Of a stretch of DNA of 64,000 nucleotides, positions 40,736 to 51,800 are shown piece after piece; within the stretch, counting starts at the first letter, position 1; the number at the start of each line of letters is the position of its first letter. Source of the DNA: Zygaena filipendulae. Lineage: Eukaryota > Arthropoda > Insecta > Lepidoptera > Zygaenidae. Made by a program: the position numbers and the translations under genes. The DNA lies in assembly GCA_907165275.2 (NCBI GenBank), contig OU015673.1, positions 7,901,001 to 7,965,000 on the forward strand. The letters run 5' to 3'. Below the pieces are notes generated by a model. The model was given only the letters and a program-made list of their open reading frames with translations, ran no database searches and was not told the origin of the DNA.

Positions 40736-43387
40736 GCTAAATATGTAACTTTTGCTTCCTTCATTTTGCGATTACAATATGCACGTCTTGACACCTACAA
40801 TATCTAGCAATCAACCGAAATAAACATATTTCAAAAGTTGAAGCTGCCTTAACATGATTAAATAATCACGACATCGATATTTTTCTGATTGAAACTGAGA
40901 TATGATAGCAAAAAAAGTTACAAATTGCCCTGCTGGTTTACTTGCCGCTCGGTGGCGCTGCCAGACACCGCGGGTGGTCACCCTACCGCGGTATCTACAC
41001 TTACCGGCAACAACATATCCGTTGTGTGCACATCGCTTGGCAGGTTTTGCTTCGTTTCCGTCACTGTATAGGTGGTACCTGCAAACATTCTCAAAGCTTT
41101 GTGGGGAACCCTTCCGTTTGAAACTAGAATAAATAATATCTGTAACGTCCAATAACTGATGCGTGAGGCCGATCGCGCTATTTCATAACGATATTTAATA
41201 AAATAAACCTTAGAAACGGCAAAATTTTAAATTAAAATTTTGTATTGCATTGATTACTATTATTATTTCAAAAATAGCGATCCGATTCTAATTTAGAAGG
41301 AAAAAAGAGCTTTAGTACGTAAATTGTGTTGTAAAATCGTGTTCTAATGTACTCTATATACCTAAGTAGGTATAAACTATAATTTTAAGGTAATTGTTTT
41401 GTGTCTGTGTTTCCTAATGAATGCCTTTCTTTTTTTTTCTTCTTTCTATACAAATAAATTTAAAAACAAATATGTGACATTTAAGAACTATGTGACTATT
41501 GACTTAGATAGATTTATTTAATTAATTAATTTTTTTTTGTTATACCTCGCTATTCGATAGGGACAATCGTTGGGCTTGCGTTTGATCATCGATCAACTAT
41601 CGTTTTGATCAAAGAACTAAGTTAAACGAAAAATTATCTATTCAAAAATTTTCATTCGAATTTCAAATGCTAGTTTATTTGAGTATACTACGATAGACTA
41701 AAAAAATTCGCACAGAAGGGAAAGTAGGTACCTAAATCTGTCAATATGTTATACCTATTAACATTTTTTTTTTCATTTTTGCCATTTAAAACTACATTCG
41801 ATACCTATATCGCAATTTTTATTAAGATTATTTCTCTTCGTGAAACCGCCGTCAGTTTTGCCGCCCTTTAGTTTTTGCCGCTGGCTTGCCCGCCTTTAGG
41901 TCTCAGCCCCTTTAGCCAAGTTGAAAATCTGTAATCGTTAACGCACAGAAAACAGGAACGAATCGTCTGAACTAAACTTCTAATTGAACAATAATAATTT
42001 TACGTGAAAACGTGATATGACGATACTTTCCTTAGTTTTCTTTTCTTCAGCGGTATAGATTGTCAACTTGGCAAAGTCCCTATTATTAAATGTATGAAAG
42101 AGAATACTAAAATGAAAGTAGCCTAAGTTACTTCTTATAACATCGATTATCTTCCAGTGAAAGTTCCGTCGAAATTGGGCCAGCCGTTTCTGAGATTAGT
42201 CCAAACAAACAGACAGACAGACAAAAATAAAAAAAATTATTTCTTTTGTGTGGTTGCCGTATATGCTTTCATGTGCATATCATGAAAGGCTCTTAAGTTG
42301 TTATTATTATTAAGTTGTTGTAATTACAAACAGACAATTCAATGTTATTTATATGTATATATAGGTATGGATATAGATGTATAGATATATAGATAAGTGC
42401 AGTACTGTATGTGTGCCTGTCATGTACTGCCGACAAACTGCTACAGTTTGGCAGATTTGTAACATGCCATGTATTTCTATTTTTTTTTTTAATAAATAAT
42501 TAAAAAAAAAAAACATAGTTTATTTATGTATGTGGAGATCGTGTCGTATCTGTATCACCGAAAAATTGTTTTATATCAGATCACAAGAGTAATGCAGTCG
42601 GATAACCCAATTCACACTCAAAGGGAGCTCCGTTCAAATCAGCCGTGGAAACTACTGAGCCTTCAATAACATTAACAAAGTAAGATATAAATATTGACTC
42701 GCACTACTGCCGCTTATTCATTAATATTTTAACGCGGCGCCTCATTTTTATTACTTTTTTATTTTTTTAACTTGCTATATTTTTCTATTCTATTTTGGCA
42801 TTCTTTATTTTAAATGAGTTTTAAATCCAAATCATCATTTTTTTCTATTTTATTTTGTTTATGACTCACTTGATTTTTAGACTTCAAACGAATCAGATAT
42901 ATAAATTATTATTGTTAACAATGATTTATTTTAAATTTGATGTCTTTGATTGTCAATATTATATTATTATTGTGATCTCAAAATAAAGTATTCTGAACGT
43001 ACAGTTTTTTACATTAAATTTATCCAACGAGCTAACCGGAGGCCATAACACCCCTCCCATTATTGTAACCTAACAATATGCCTTAATTAAAATACAAAGT
43101 TTCAGAAGATAATTCCAAAATTAATAAATTTTTATTTTCTGCGTAAATTTCCACATTGCTGATATTGGAGCAAATACATTGTCGTATTTTATTAATTACC
43201 TACAGCAAATAAAGGCAGCATAAGAACAGAAAGAAACAACAGCTACTTGTCAAACAAAATGGAGTCGACGATTAATAGAAAGAAAGAAGAAAGAAAAGGC
43301 ATTTATTTGGACACAGAGACAACACAATTACAATTATTTTATACAAACGTGATTTAACAAAAAATGGTATATAGTTATATAATAGTA

Positions 43388-43773
43388 CATTGTTATCCTA
43401 GGGGTGAAAGTAACTTATTTAGTCCCGAGACGGGGTTTGGCGCCCGAGCGTAGCGAGGGCGCCAATAGATCGAGGGACTTTATAGGTCTTTCTCCCGAGG
43501 ATAACACTGTGCTTTTCATTACGAATGCAAGGAAAGTCAAAATAAAAATAGGAATTAGCTAAAGAAAAAAATGAGTTAATTTTATTTTACATAAATCAAC
43601 CATTAGGTGTGCTACTGGCCAGTAAGTATGCCCCCTATGACATAAAAAAAAAACATGAGTTTCTGCAGTATCCAGCTGTCAGTTGAAAGCGATTCTCCCT
43701 AGGGCTGAAAAGTGTTACTTTCAACCCGCTTCTCAGGCAACTTCAGACCTACTTTCCGAGTATGAGTAATGAA
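43388..43773 (+). mobile_element. Element F, copy 3, with full nested hairpin
   Basis: Starts TTGTTATCCTAGGGGTGAAA and ends CCGAGTATGAGTAATG. The hairpin at 43388-43512 contains three nested inverted pairs: ATCCTAGGGGTGAAAG / CTTTCTCCCGAGGAT, AGTCCCGAG / CGAGGGACT, and GGCGCCCGAGCG / TAGCGAGGGCGCC. Confidence 0.7.
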
Positions 43774-44604
43774 AAATATTGTTTTAATTTGTTTTTATCA
43801 ATAATTGCAATTGAAAAAATATAGTTATTATAACTTCACTGAGTAAACCGTTCTGTCTAAATAAACTTTACCATAAAAACTGGTTAAAAATTTCCACACT
43901 GTTGATTATGATAACTGGTAACTTTATCTTATCATGGGCACTTAATTTAACTTTGTGATTCGCAATACAATATCAATCCACAAATAATAGTTTTTTTTCA
44001 ATTTTCCGATAAAGAACTGGCGAGTTTTGTCGAATTCTGCTTCGGATTGGAAGTAGATATTTACACTAATATTAAAAAGGGGCAATGTTTGTATGTAGGG
44101 GGTAACGTCTTGAACTGCTGAACCGATTATAAAAAATCTTTTACTGATAGAAAGAAAGCTGGAGTATCCCTGAGTGACTGAGTACACTATCCTATCACTA
44201 ATACTTCCTATCTCGAAACTAAGAGTTCCTGAAGGAACAGCGACCGTACGAGGGGGGCGAGGAAGAATTTGGTGTGATATGTGGTTGAGAATAATTTAGG
44301 TGTTAGAATAGGAGAGTACATTCATTCTGATAAGTAAGTATTTTCTATGGAAATTCCAAAACATCCAACAGCTTAGAAGTGGAAATTGATTTAGATATAA
44401 AGAAAACAATAATTAAACTCCGTCTGGATAATATTCTTTGCTCTATTGTCAATGGAATAAAACCCTTATATGTTAGGTATAGATATTAGATACCCCATAA
44501 AAAATAAACGTATATCCATAGACAATGAAAGTATCGGAGGAACACCAAATAGAGGCGAACAGATTAAAATAAATAAGGTGTTAGCATAGATCGGATCCAC
44601 AGAG

Positions 44605-44945
44605 AAAATAAATTGACTAGAGATGACATGTACGCGGGGCAGGCGAAGCACGGTTGCAAAGGAAGTTAGAGCAAATGTTCTTACTTGCCCAAAACTTCTT
44701 TTGCTAGTATCCCAAGTATATTTACCAGAATATTCCCAAAACTGTGAATTTTTAAAACAGTGACAGTAAAAACGTAACCAAAAACGTTTAAAACATTTCG
44801 TTCCATTAATGAATGTTTTAAGTAGTGCGTGACGAATAGTTTTGTGTGCGAAAATCACCCGGCGACACTGGTTTTCACCTGTTATCATACTAAACTAAGT
44901 TGATGTCCCTTCTATTAGTTATTTTCTGTTCTGTGACCGGATCCG
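44605..44945 (+). repeat. Upstream copy of a local duplication next to gene K1
   Basis: Aligns by eye with 45580-46063. Shared words include GCAAAGGAAGTTAGAGCAAA, AAAATCACCCGGCGACACTG and ACTAAGTTGATGTCCCTTCT. The splice acceptor that ends the downstream copy (GGTCAG) is here GACCGG, so this copy cannot splice the same way. Confidence 0.75.
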
Positions 44946-45081
44946 ATGCTTAGAACAGATAACACCACCCGAGTTTGCTTGCAGCGTGTGAATCGTTCAT
45001 TTCGTGAGCACTCGTCGCTTCAACATCTCGTACAGCATTAAAAAAAACTTTGCGAGACGCCATTTGTTATTTTAATTTATT

Positions 45082-45221
45082 ATGTTAATAGTTATAGTTT
45101 TGTTAATCGATTTTTACGTTTCAGCCACAACCACACGTTCAACTCTTATGAATAATCAGAGTTTCAGCGGTGCTACTGGGCCCTATGATGATTATCGAAG
45201 ACAGAATGGGAAATTGGAGAG
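45082..45221 (+). CDS. K1 exon 1 (signal peptide and linker)
   Basis: An ATG opens 46 codons plus two bases, ending at donor GTAAAC. The hydrophobic start is in frame with YDDYRRQNGKLE, which matches YRRQDKL in K2. The words TTTTTACGTTTCAG within it look like a 3' splice site at the position of the K2 intron 1. Confidence 0.6.
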
Positions 45222-47842
45222 GTAAACCCCTTGTTAGCGTTACCGCCGCACTCAGAGTTGACTTTAATGATTACTTAGTTAAGTATAGATTTTTAAAACA
45301 AAACTGCCGCAATCAGAGACGTTCAGTAAATTAATGTTAATTGGCATTTAATGAGATGTAACTTAATTAGTTAAATGCCAATTAACATTAATTCATTAAA
45401 CTTGTCTGATTGCGGCAGTTTTGTTTTAAAAATCTATACTTAACTAAGTATAATCATTAAAGTCGACTCTGAGTGCGGCGGTTAGTCTGCATAATCCGTA
45501 CTAATAAATGAATTGTTGGTCCTGGTGATTAAAGGCCCTGGTTTTATTGATCGCTGTGTTGTCAGAACCACCACAAAGCAAATAAATTAACTAGAGAGGA
45601 CATGTAGGCGGGGCAGCCGCGCTACGGTTGCAAAGGAAGTTAGAGCAAATGCTCTAACTTGCCACCACCAACCAAAACTTCTTTTGCTGCCATCCCAAGT
45701 ATATTTACCACAATATTTCCAAAACTGTGAATTTTGAAAACATTGACTAAGTAAAAACATAACCATGAAGCGTTTAGTACATTTCTTTACGTTAATGAAT
45801 GTTTTAGTGCGTGAAGCCAGTTCTTATCCCCATTCCAGGTCGGCAAGACACGTGCATGCCTTCTGGTGTTTGCAGATGTCTATGGGCGGCGGTAATCACT
45901 CACCATCAGGTGTACCATTTGCCCGTTGCCACGTGCCCAAAATAAAAAATAAACTGAAATAGTTTTGTGTGCGAAAATCACCCGGCGACACTGGTTTTCA
46001 TCTGTTTTCATACTAAACTAAGTTGATGTCCCTTCTATCTGTTATTTTCTATTCTGTGGTCAGATCTAAGATATCGTACACGAAGCCACCCAAGCAGACG
46101 GTGACCACGCCGGCTCGCGAAACGTTCTCTGAGGACTGCGACTACATCTCGCACTATTGCTTGCAGGCCTACAGGTAACGAGTACTACTTAATCTACACT
46201 ATATAAAAGAGTAGAATCCGCACTAAATAAATTCTGTACATTGAACATTTTTAACAAAAATTATAACAGCTCGATAGGTAAACGAAGAGTAACCAACCAC
46301 AAAAAAAAGGGGTTTTTAAAAATCTTTTCTGTCTGTTTGTCTGTCCGCGATAATCTCTGAATCTACTGAACGGATTGTCATGCGGTTTTCACAGGTAGAT
46401 TTAGCTTAGCCTGGAGCTACATATAGGCTTTGTTTCATTGTAATCGGATGTCGGGAAAAAAAGTTGTTGTATAAAAACCTTTCAGGCGGGTGAAACCGAG
46501 GGGCACAGCTAGTCTTTACTATTACAATGTCAGTTTGTTTATTTATTTGTTACCTACGCTTTCATGCCTTAACGGCTAATAGGTACAGAAAAGGATAGGG
46601 TCTTTTTATCTCGGAATTTCCAAGAGAACTCCAGAACTACGGCGGGTACAATCGCGGGGAAAAGCTACTTAGCGAACCTCCTTTTTTGAAGTCGGTTAAA
46701 AACAGACCTATACCTATTACCTTTATGTTTACAGAACGGGCAAAGTGTGCGGCCGTTCCCTGTACTATCTGTTCGAGACTTTCGAAGATTATTGCAAACT
46801 GGATTACGTCAACTGCATGGAGCGGTATGAGAGTAAGTCCACGAGCACCCATTACTCGCTCAACTACTGGCTATAGGGGGTAGGTTGAGGCTAGTACATT
46901 GCAACAATGTTATAAGGTGGTCCCTTAATTTATCATGTACTTACTAGCGGTTTTAAATGCGAATGTGAGTTTGTTTGTATATATGTTTATTACGCTTTCA
47001 CGCCTTAACTACTATCACTATGAAATTTTGCATGTACACATTCCCGAAGAGGTACAGAAAAGGAGATAGGGTTCTTTTATCCCGGAATTCCCGCGGGAAA
47101 GGGATGTTGACGGCTTTTGAAAGTCAAAATTCTAAGTAACTATAGTCCGTCAGTTTGAAAATAAAAAAATGATGGGCACGTATTTTTTGCTTTTTCAAAT
47201 TAATGAAAATATACATATGAAAATATATAAATATAGCGTATTAATAAAAGTTAGAGTGGGGGCTCGTGACGTCATTAACCGCTATATAAGGCCCCATACA
47301 AACTGCACCGGATAGTGACGTCACGCGAAATCTCAACTCAACGTATCGTCGTTATTATATTTTGATTACGTAAATAAAGAAAAAATGCGTGTCCAATATT
47401 TTTTATTAATCTATAAACCAACTAGCCCATTTAGTCAACTAGCCCATTAACGCGGGTGAAACCGCAGGGAACAGCTAGTAATTTATTTAAATTGCCAGCT
47501 ATTTGTAAACAGCCGTATATATTATAAAATTTACCGGTGGCATATAGTTGTAATTATTGTCATATTTTATCTATTAACGTTTTTTCAGTATAGAAATTTT
47601 GTTCTTTTCGATTTCACCACTGAACAAAATATATGCATTTGTTTTCAGTCTGGCAGGTAGCCTACATGGGACCTTGCTACAGATTACAGGATCTGAAGGA
47701 GTACATCAGTGAGTTTTTTCCCTTCAGCATCTAACTGTATAAATTAAATTCCAGTTTTTTAATAACATGGTAATCGTTTTCAGTTTACGATTACAAAGAC
47801 GACCGTTTCCTCGACAAAGACTACGTGGATACTAGGAAATGA
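45082..47842 (+). CDS. K1: secreted six-cysteine, Kazal-like protein
   Basis: Exons 45082-45221, 46064-46174, 46735-46832, 47649-47708 and 47784-47842 join with matching phases into 155 codons plus TGA. Residues 1-15 (MLIVIVLLIDFYVSA) look like a signal peptide, so the product is predicted to be secreted. A Ser/Thr-rich linker with YDDYRRQ follows. Six cysteines (residues 72, 79, 89, 104, 111, 126) lie in CDYISHYC, TGKVCGRSLYY, FEDYCKLDYVNC and AYMGPC. The VCG motif, the aromatic strand, the F-x-x-x-C...NC pattern and the closing GPC resemble a Kazal protease-inhibitor fold with longer loops. The tail is acidic and Tyr-rich. A paralogue follows 1 kb downstream. An alternative first exon upstream, using a TTTCAG acceptor at 45124, cannot be excluded. 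AATAAA signals lie at 47914 and 47987. Inhibitor activity is inference. Confidence 0.75.
45243..45481. mobile_element. Harbinger-like MITE (family A) in K1 intron 1
   Basis: Long inverted arms (CCGCCGCACTCAGAGTTG / CGACTCTGAGTGCGGCG) flanked by TTA. It lies 21 bases after the exon 1 donor. Confidence 0.82.
45580..46063 (+). repeat. Downstream copy of the local duplication, reaching the K1 exon 2 acceptor
   Basis: Second copy of the segment at 44605-44945. It ends at the functional acceptor GGTCAG of exon 2. It is longer because a SINE fragment sits at 45815-45960. Confidence 0.75.
45815..45960 (+). mobile_element. SINE 3'-half insertion
   Basis: CCCATTCCAGGTCGGCAAGA, ATGTCTATGGGCGGCGGTAA and CACCATCAGGTGTACC match the 3' half of the SINE at 28268-28627. 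It is absent from the sister copy at 44605-44945. Confidence 0.75.
46064..46174 (+). CDS. K1 exon 2 (cysteines 1-2)
   Basis: Between acceptor GGTCAG and donor GTAACG. Encodes SKISYTKPPKQTVTTPARET, then FSEDCDYISHYCLQAY. Phase 2 in and phase 2 out, as in K2 exon 3 and the K3 CDY exon. Confidence 0.85.
46735..46832 (+). CDS. K1 exon 3 (cysteines 3-5)
   Basis: Between acceptor TTTACAG and donor GTAAGT, 98 bases long, as is the homologous exon in K2 and K3. Encodes TGKVCGRSLYYLFETFEDYC, then KLDYVNCMERYE. Confidence 0.9.
47101..47445. mobile_element. MITE family C inserted in a Helitron-like copy
   Basis: GGGATGTTGACGGCTTTTGA starts directly after CCCGCGGGAA of a plus-oriented Helitron-like copy (about 46945-47478), whose 3' end AACGCGGGTGAAACCGCAGG resumes after the MITE. 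Confidence 0.7.
47649..47708 (+). CDS. K1 exon 4 (cysteine 6)
   Basis: Between acceptor TTTTCAG and donor GTGAGT, 60 bases. Encodes WQVAYMGPCYRLQDLKEYI. Confidence 0.88.
47784..47842 (+). CDS. K1 exon 5 (acidic tail and stop)
   Basis: After acceptor TTTTCAG it encodes YDYKDDRFLDKDYVDTRK and TGA. The tail is dominated by Asp, Tyr and Lys. Confidence 0.87.
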
Positions 47843-47913
47843 AAGGTTTTATGTACAGCTAGATGACATAAATAATATATTCTTATTATGTTAGGCATAT
47901 CATAAGGAGTGAA

Positions 47914-47992
47914 AATAAAATTAACTGCCTACATTTTAGATTAGTTATTGTTTATGTTTGTTTCTTTTTCTTGTGTGTTGTGCTGAAATAAA
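47914..47992 (+). terminator. Poly(A) signals of K1
   Basis: AATAAA occurs at 47914-47919 and again at 47987-47992, 70-150 bases after the stop codon. Confidence 0.6.
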
Positions 47993-48152
47993 GGTATTTT
48001 CTTCTTGTTCTTCTTCTTCTACCTGAATATTATTATTATATACCTATATTATCACCAAATCCTATATCCTTATCCTTGTCCTAACAGATAAAGAATCACC
48101 GAAAACGATCGAAATTCATTTTTTACTGTTTATCCGCTGTTTTATTTGCGTA

Positions 48153-48472
48153 GGGATGTTGACAACATTTGAAATTCAAAATTTTAATTAGTCCGTCTTT
48201 TAGGAAATCAAAAATTATTAGACAAGTATTTTTTTATTTTTCAAATAAATAAAAATACACAGAGATAAAGCGCATTAAAGTTTACGGTGGGGGCTCGTGA
48301 CGTCACTTACCGCTACAAGCCGCCATACAAACTGCACTAGTTAGTGACGTCACGCGAAATGTCAACTCAATGTATCGCTGTTATTTTTTGATTAGGTAGA
48401 AAAGAAAAAATACGGGTCCAATATTTTTTATTAATCTACAAGACGGACTAAAAAAAAAATAGTCAAGTAGCC
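48153..48472. mobile_element. MITE family C between K1 and K2
   Basis: GGGATGTTGACAACATTTGA start, GAGATAAAGCGCATTAAAG and the paired GTGACGTCA arms, then AATAGTCAAGTAGCC end. Confidence 0.75.
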
Positions 48473-48834
48473 TATATTGGTGAACAAAAAGTACTTACTC
48501 TATATAATTTTCTGTACCTCTGAAATTATGTATGCAAAGTTTCATGAAGATCAGTTGAGTGTAGTTAGGGTTTTAAAGCGTAACAAACAAACTCACATTC
48601 GCTTTTATAATAGTAAGGAAAGTTAGGATTTACCCTTTAACGTCTCGGTTTTGCTTGAATATTAAATAACGTTAAAAACTGACGAATGTGCTGCAACAGC
48701 TGCGTTGGGTCACCCTCTCCATAATCCTTAGGTCATAATTAAAGTCAGCATTCATTGACTTCACGGAGAGAAAAAAAACGCTGGATTTTTTTTAGTTTTT
48801 AATTGGCTGAACGAATTTAATTGCTTTTTTAACC

Positions 48835-48892
48835 ATGTCCGGTAAATCTTTTGCGTTCAAGTATGATTTTGTCATCGCTGTTATTATTTTAG
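48835..48892 (+). CDS. K2 exon 1 (signal peptide)
   Basis: ATG in context AACC, 19 codons plus one base, then donor GTGAGT. Hydrophobic core FVIAVIIL. Confidence 0.82.
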
Positions 48893-51800
48893 GTGAGTAA
48901 AATCACAATTTCTTATTAACATGACTGCGAACATTGCGGTTTGATAACTGATGCCTGCGGTTCCATAAAATACATAGCACCCAAAAACACTCCATATTAC
49001 ATTTACAATTACATTTAAATAACATTAAATTACAATAAGAATAATTTAAAAAACATAGTATGATATAGCTGAGATCCTAAAGGCTGCATAATATGGAGTA
49101 TTTACCTACACGCCTCAGGATCACAGCCTTCAGGACCTCATTGTCGGTTGTCCGGATATCCTTTGCATAAATGCCACGCATGCCTTTTTCTCATCATAAA
49201 AGACGCAATTATTAAAGAAGAATAAACTTAAAACGTATAGATATTAATAAAGTGTTTTCTTTTAGTTTCAGTTCCGTGTATTAACGGTAACCGACACTAT
49301 GAGTGGGCGCGCAATAAGATAGAAAGCTATAGAAGACAAGATAAATTAAAGTAAGATGCAGGTTATGTATTTTTAATTTGATGATTTACCGCCGCACTCA
49401 GAGTCGACTTTAATGATTACTTAGTTAAGTATAGATTTTTAAAACAAAACTGCCGCAATCAGACAAGTTTAATAAATTAATGTTAATTGGCATTTAACTA
49501 ATTAAGTTACATCTCATTAAATGCCAACTTAAATTAATTTACTGAACGTCTCTGATTGCGGCAATTTTATTTTAAAAATCCATACTTAACTAAGTAATCA
49601 TTAAAGTCGACTCTGAGTGCGGCCGTTAGATATGATAGAGGGCCAATAAAAAGGGCATGATGACAGGGTATAAAAATCAAAACACTATTTACTCCGTCAG
49701 TAAGATAGTAACAAAATAATAAACGAAAAATACTCAGATAAAACGCATTAAAGTTTAGGAGTCGTGACGTCATAACTAAGCATAAAGCATAAAGTGTAGA
49801 TACCTAGGTGTGACATCACACGAAATTTCAACTCAATGTCTCGTCGTTATTTTTTGATTAATTAAAAAAATACGTGTCCAATATTTTTTGTTAAAAGAAA
49901 ATTAGTCAAGTAGTCAATTTAGCTCTACTCGGCATAAAAAGACGATAATAATTACAAAAATATTTAATTTTATAGATAATTTGACTTACAACCTTGACGA
50001 TCGTTAACTGAAAGTAGGCACCCTGATATACTCTATATTGGCCCTCGAGACTGGAGTATACCACAGAAGGGACATGCACCTACTCTGTTGAGTACAAAAA
50101 CAGTCTATGTATTGCATGTAATATTTCTGATAAATAAATAGCTAACACTCCTTCGATTTATTAATATACCTACTTATATTTAATACATTTTTTTAGATTT
50201 AATTTGCTGTATTGCTGCACCACCTACCTACTATCTTTACTGTAACAAATATCTCCATACTCTGCCCGGTAGCCTGGAAGAGATCGCTTTATAGTGATAA
50301 GGCCGCCATTTAATACTTTCTGTTTCTGAATATTTTTTTTTTTATTGTACTGTTTGTGGTGTTCAATAAAGTGTTTTTTTCATTTCAAAACAGGTCAATA
50401 GTCAGTAGCTGACAGAACATTCATTGACGTAGGTAACGAAATGTCTGAAACGAAACGAAATTAAATTAATTAAGTTGAGTTACTTTTTCCAAAATTAACG
50501 GTGTATAGCATATTGTGGAAATTATACCTACTTGGTAAACAGCAAAGAAAGTGTTGGGACAGTATGAACATTTGCTCATACCATCTTTGCACTGGTCCCG
50601 CCTACATTGCCTCTCTAGTTGAAACGTATATTTATTATTTATTATCTCTGTGATACCAACGCAGCCAGTTGCTTGTGTCGTGTCTGGTCAGAGATTAACG
50701 ACCACTTTTATTTTGTCCCGCGGTCGACATGCTTAGGTGCTATTTGGCGGTGAGGTGAAATTGAAAGGAAGAGAAAAAAAATTCAATCTATCACGGACCA
50801 CGGAACGTCCGTGAGATTTATTTGATGTTGAGAAATTGTAGCATCCGATGTGACTATTCAACTTTTAGCACAAAACCATCTCTTGAGTTTATAGGGGGAA
50901 CCGAAGGCTTCGTCACTTAAGCCCCTATTTTTGTGTTTATATAGAAGCATAGAAGATGTGGTAAAATTAGCTGCCAATATTTACAGTGTTGAAAGTATAC
51001 ACCGTTATAAACATGTTCATAAAAAAAAAATAAAAAATAAAAAAACGAAAAATAAAATCAATCAAAAGGAAACCCTGTGAAGGCACTCGCCACTCAATAA
51101 ACACATCACCGCGCGCGCGCGTATCTTAAGGTCAATGACCTCGATTGAACTGACCAGCTGATGCACCGCTCGCTGTGTGCGTGGCGCGTGCCTTGTATAC
51201 GTACTAGTGAGTGACTTGTATTGTGTACCTTGTGAATGTAATTTGTAATGTTTTTTCATTGAATATATTTTCCTCATATTTGAAAAAACTACCGAACTTA
51301 TAATATTATTTTTTCGCTTATCCTGTTTATTATAACGTATACTTTCAGCCCGGTAAATATTTGCAGTTAATTTTACCACATGTTATATACATATATTATA
51401 ATAGCTGATACCCCACGGTTTCATCTGCGTAATGTTTCGATTTTCAGAGTTCCCATGGGAATTCCTGATTAAAAAGTACCCTCTGTCACTCAGAAATATT
51501 TTAGGTTCCTTTAAGTAAAATCATTTTTAAAATAGTTTTTAAAGAGTTTGAGTTTATCCATCATTTGTATTCATAATATTAGTATAAATTAGTAGGCATA
51601 AAAAGAATGGACTTTCACGAAGTATTTTTTTGTATGCTTTGAGCTCTACTTGAATTTTAAATAGGTATCTTAGTATTCTACGTGTGTTGTTGAGTTCCTG
51701 CGGGAATTCCGAAATAAACGCGGGTGAAACTGCGGTGACACAAGCTAATTAATTTTGGGCACGTCTGCTAATTATTGTCTGGTTTATTAACAGACTAGTA

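Larger units (their letters stand above)
23148..45081. other. 22-kb region between mbc and the K1 gene: no supported genes
   Basis: Repeat-rich intergenic DNA. It holds the mbc 5' flank, many Helitron-like copies, MITE families B, D and others, SINEs including a head-to-head pair, element F copy 3 and simple repeats. Between them are stretches in which I recognise nothing: 23460-24240, 27590-27960, 29600-30030, 31300-31560, 31810-32340, 34830-36530, 40260-40520 and 41160-42120. Open frames here are short and show no splice-consistent continuation. Confidence 0.6.

Noticed and set aside
44466..44888. 140-codon minus-strand frame upstream of K1
   Set aside because: It lies on the antisense of the duplicated intronic segment, with no motif and no conservation in the sister copy frame.
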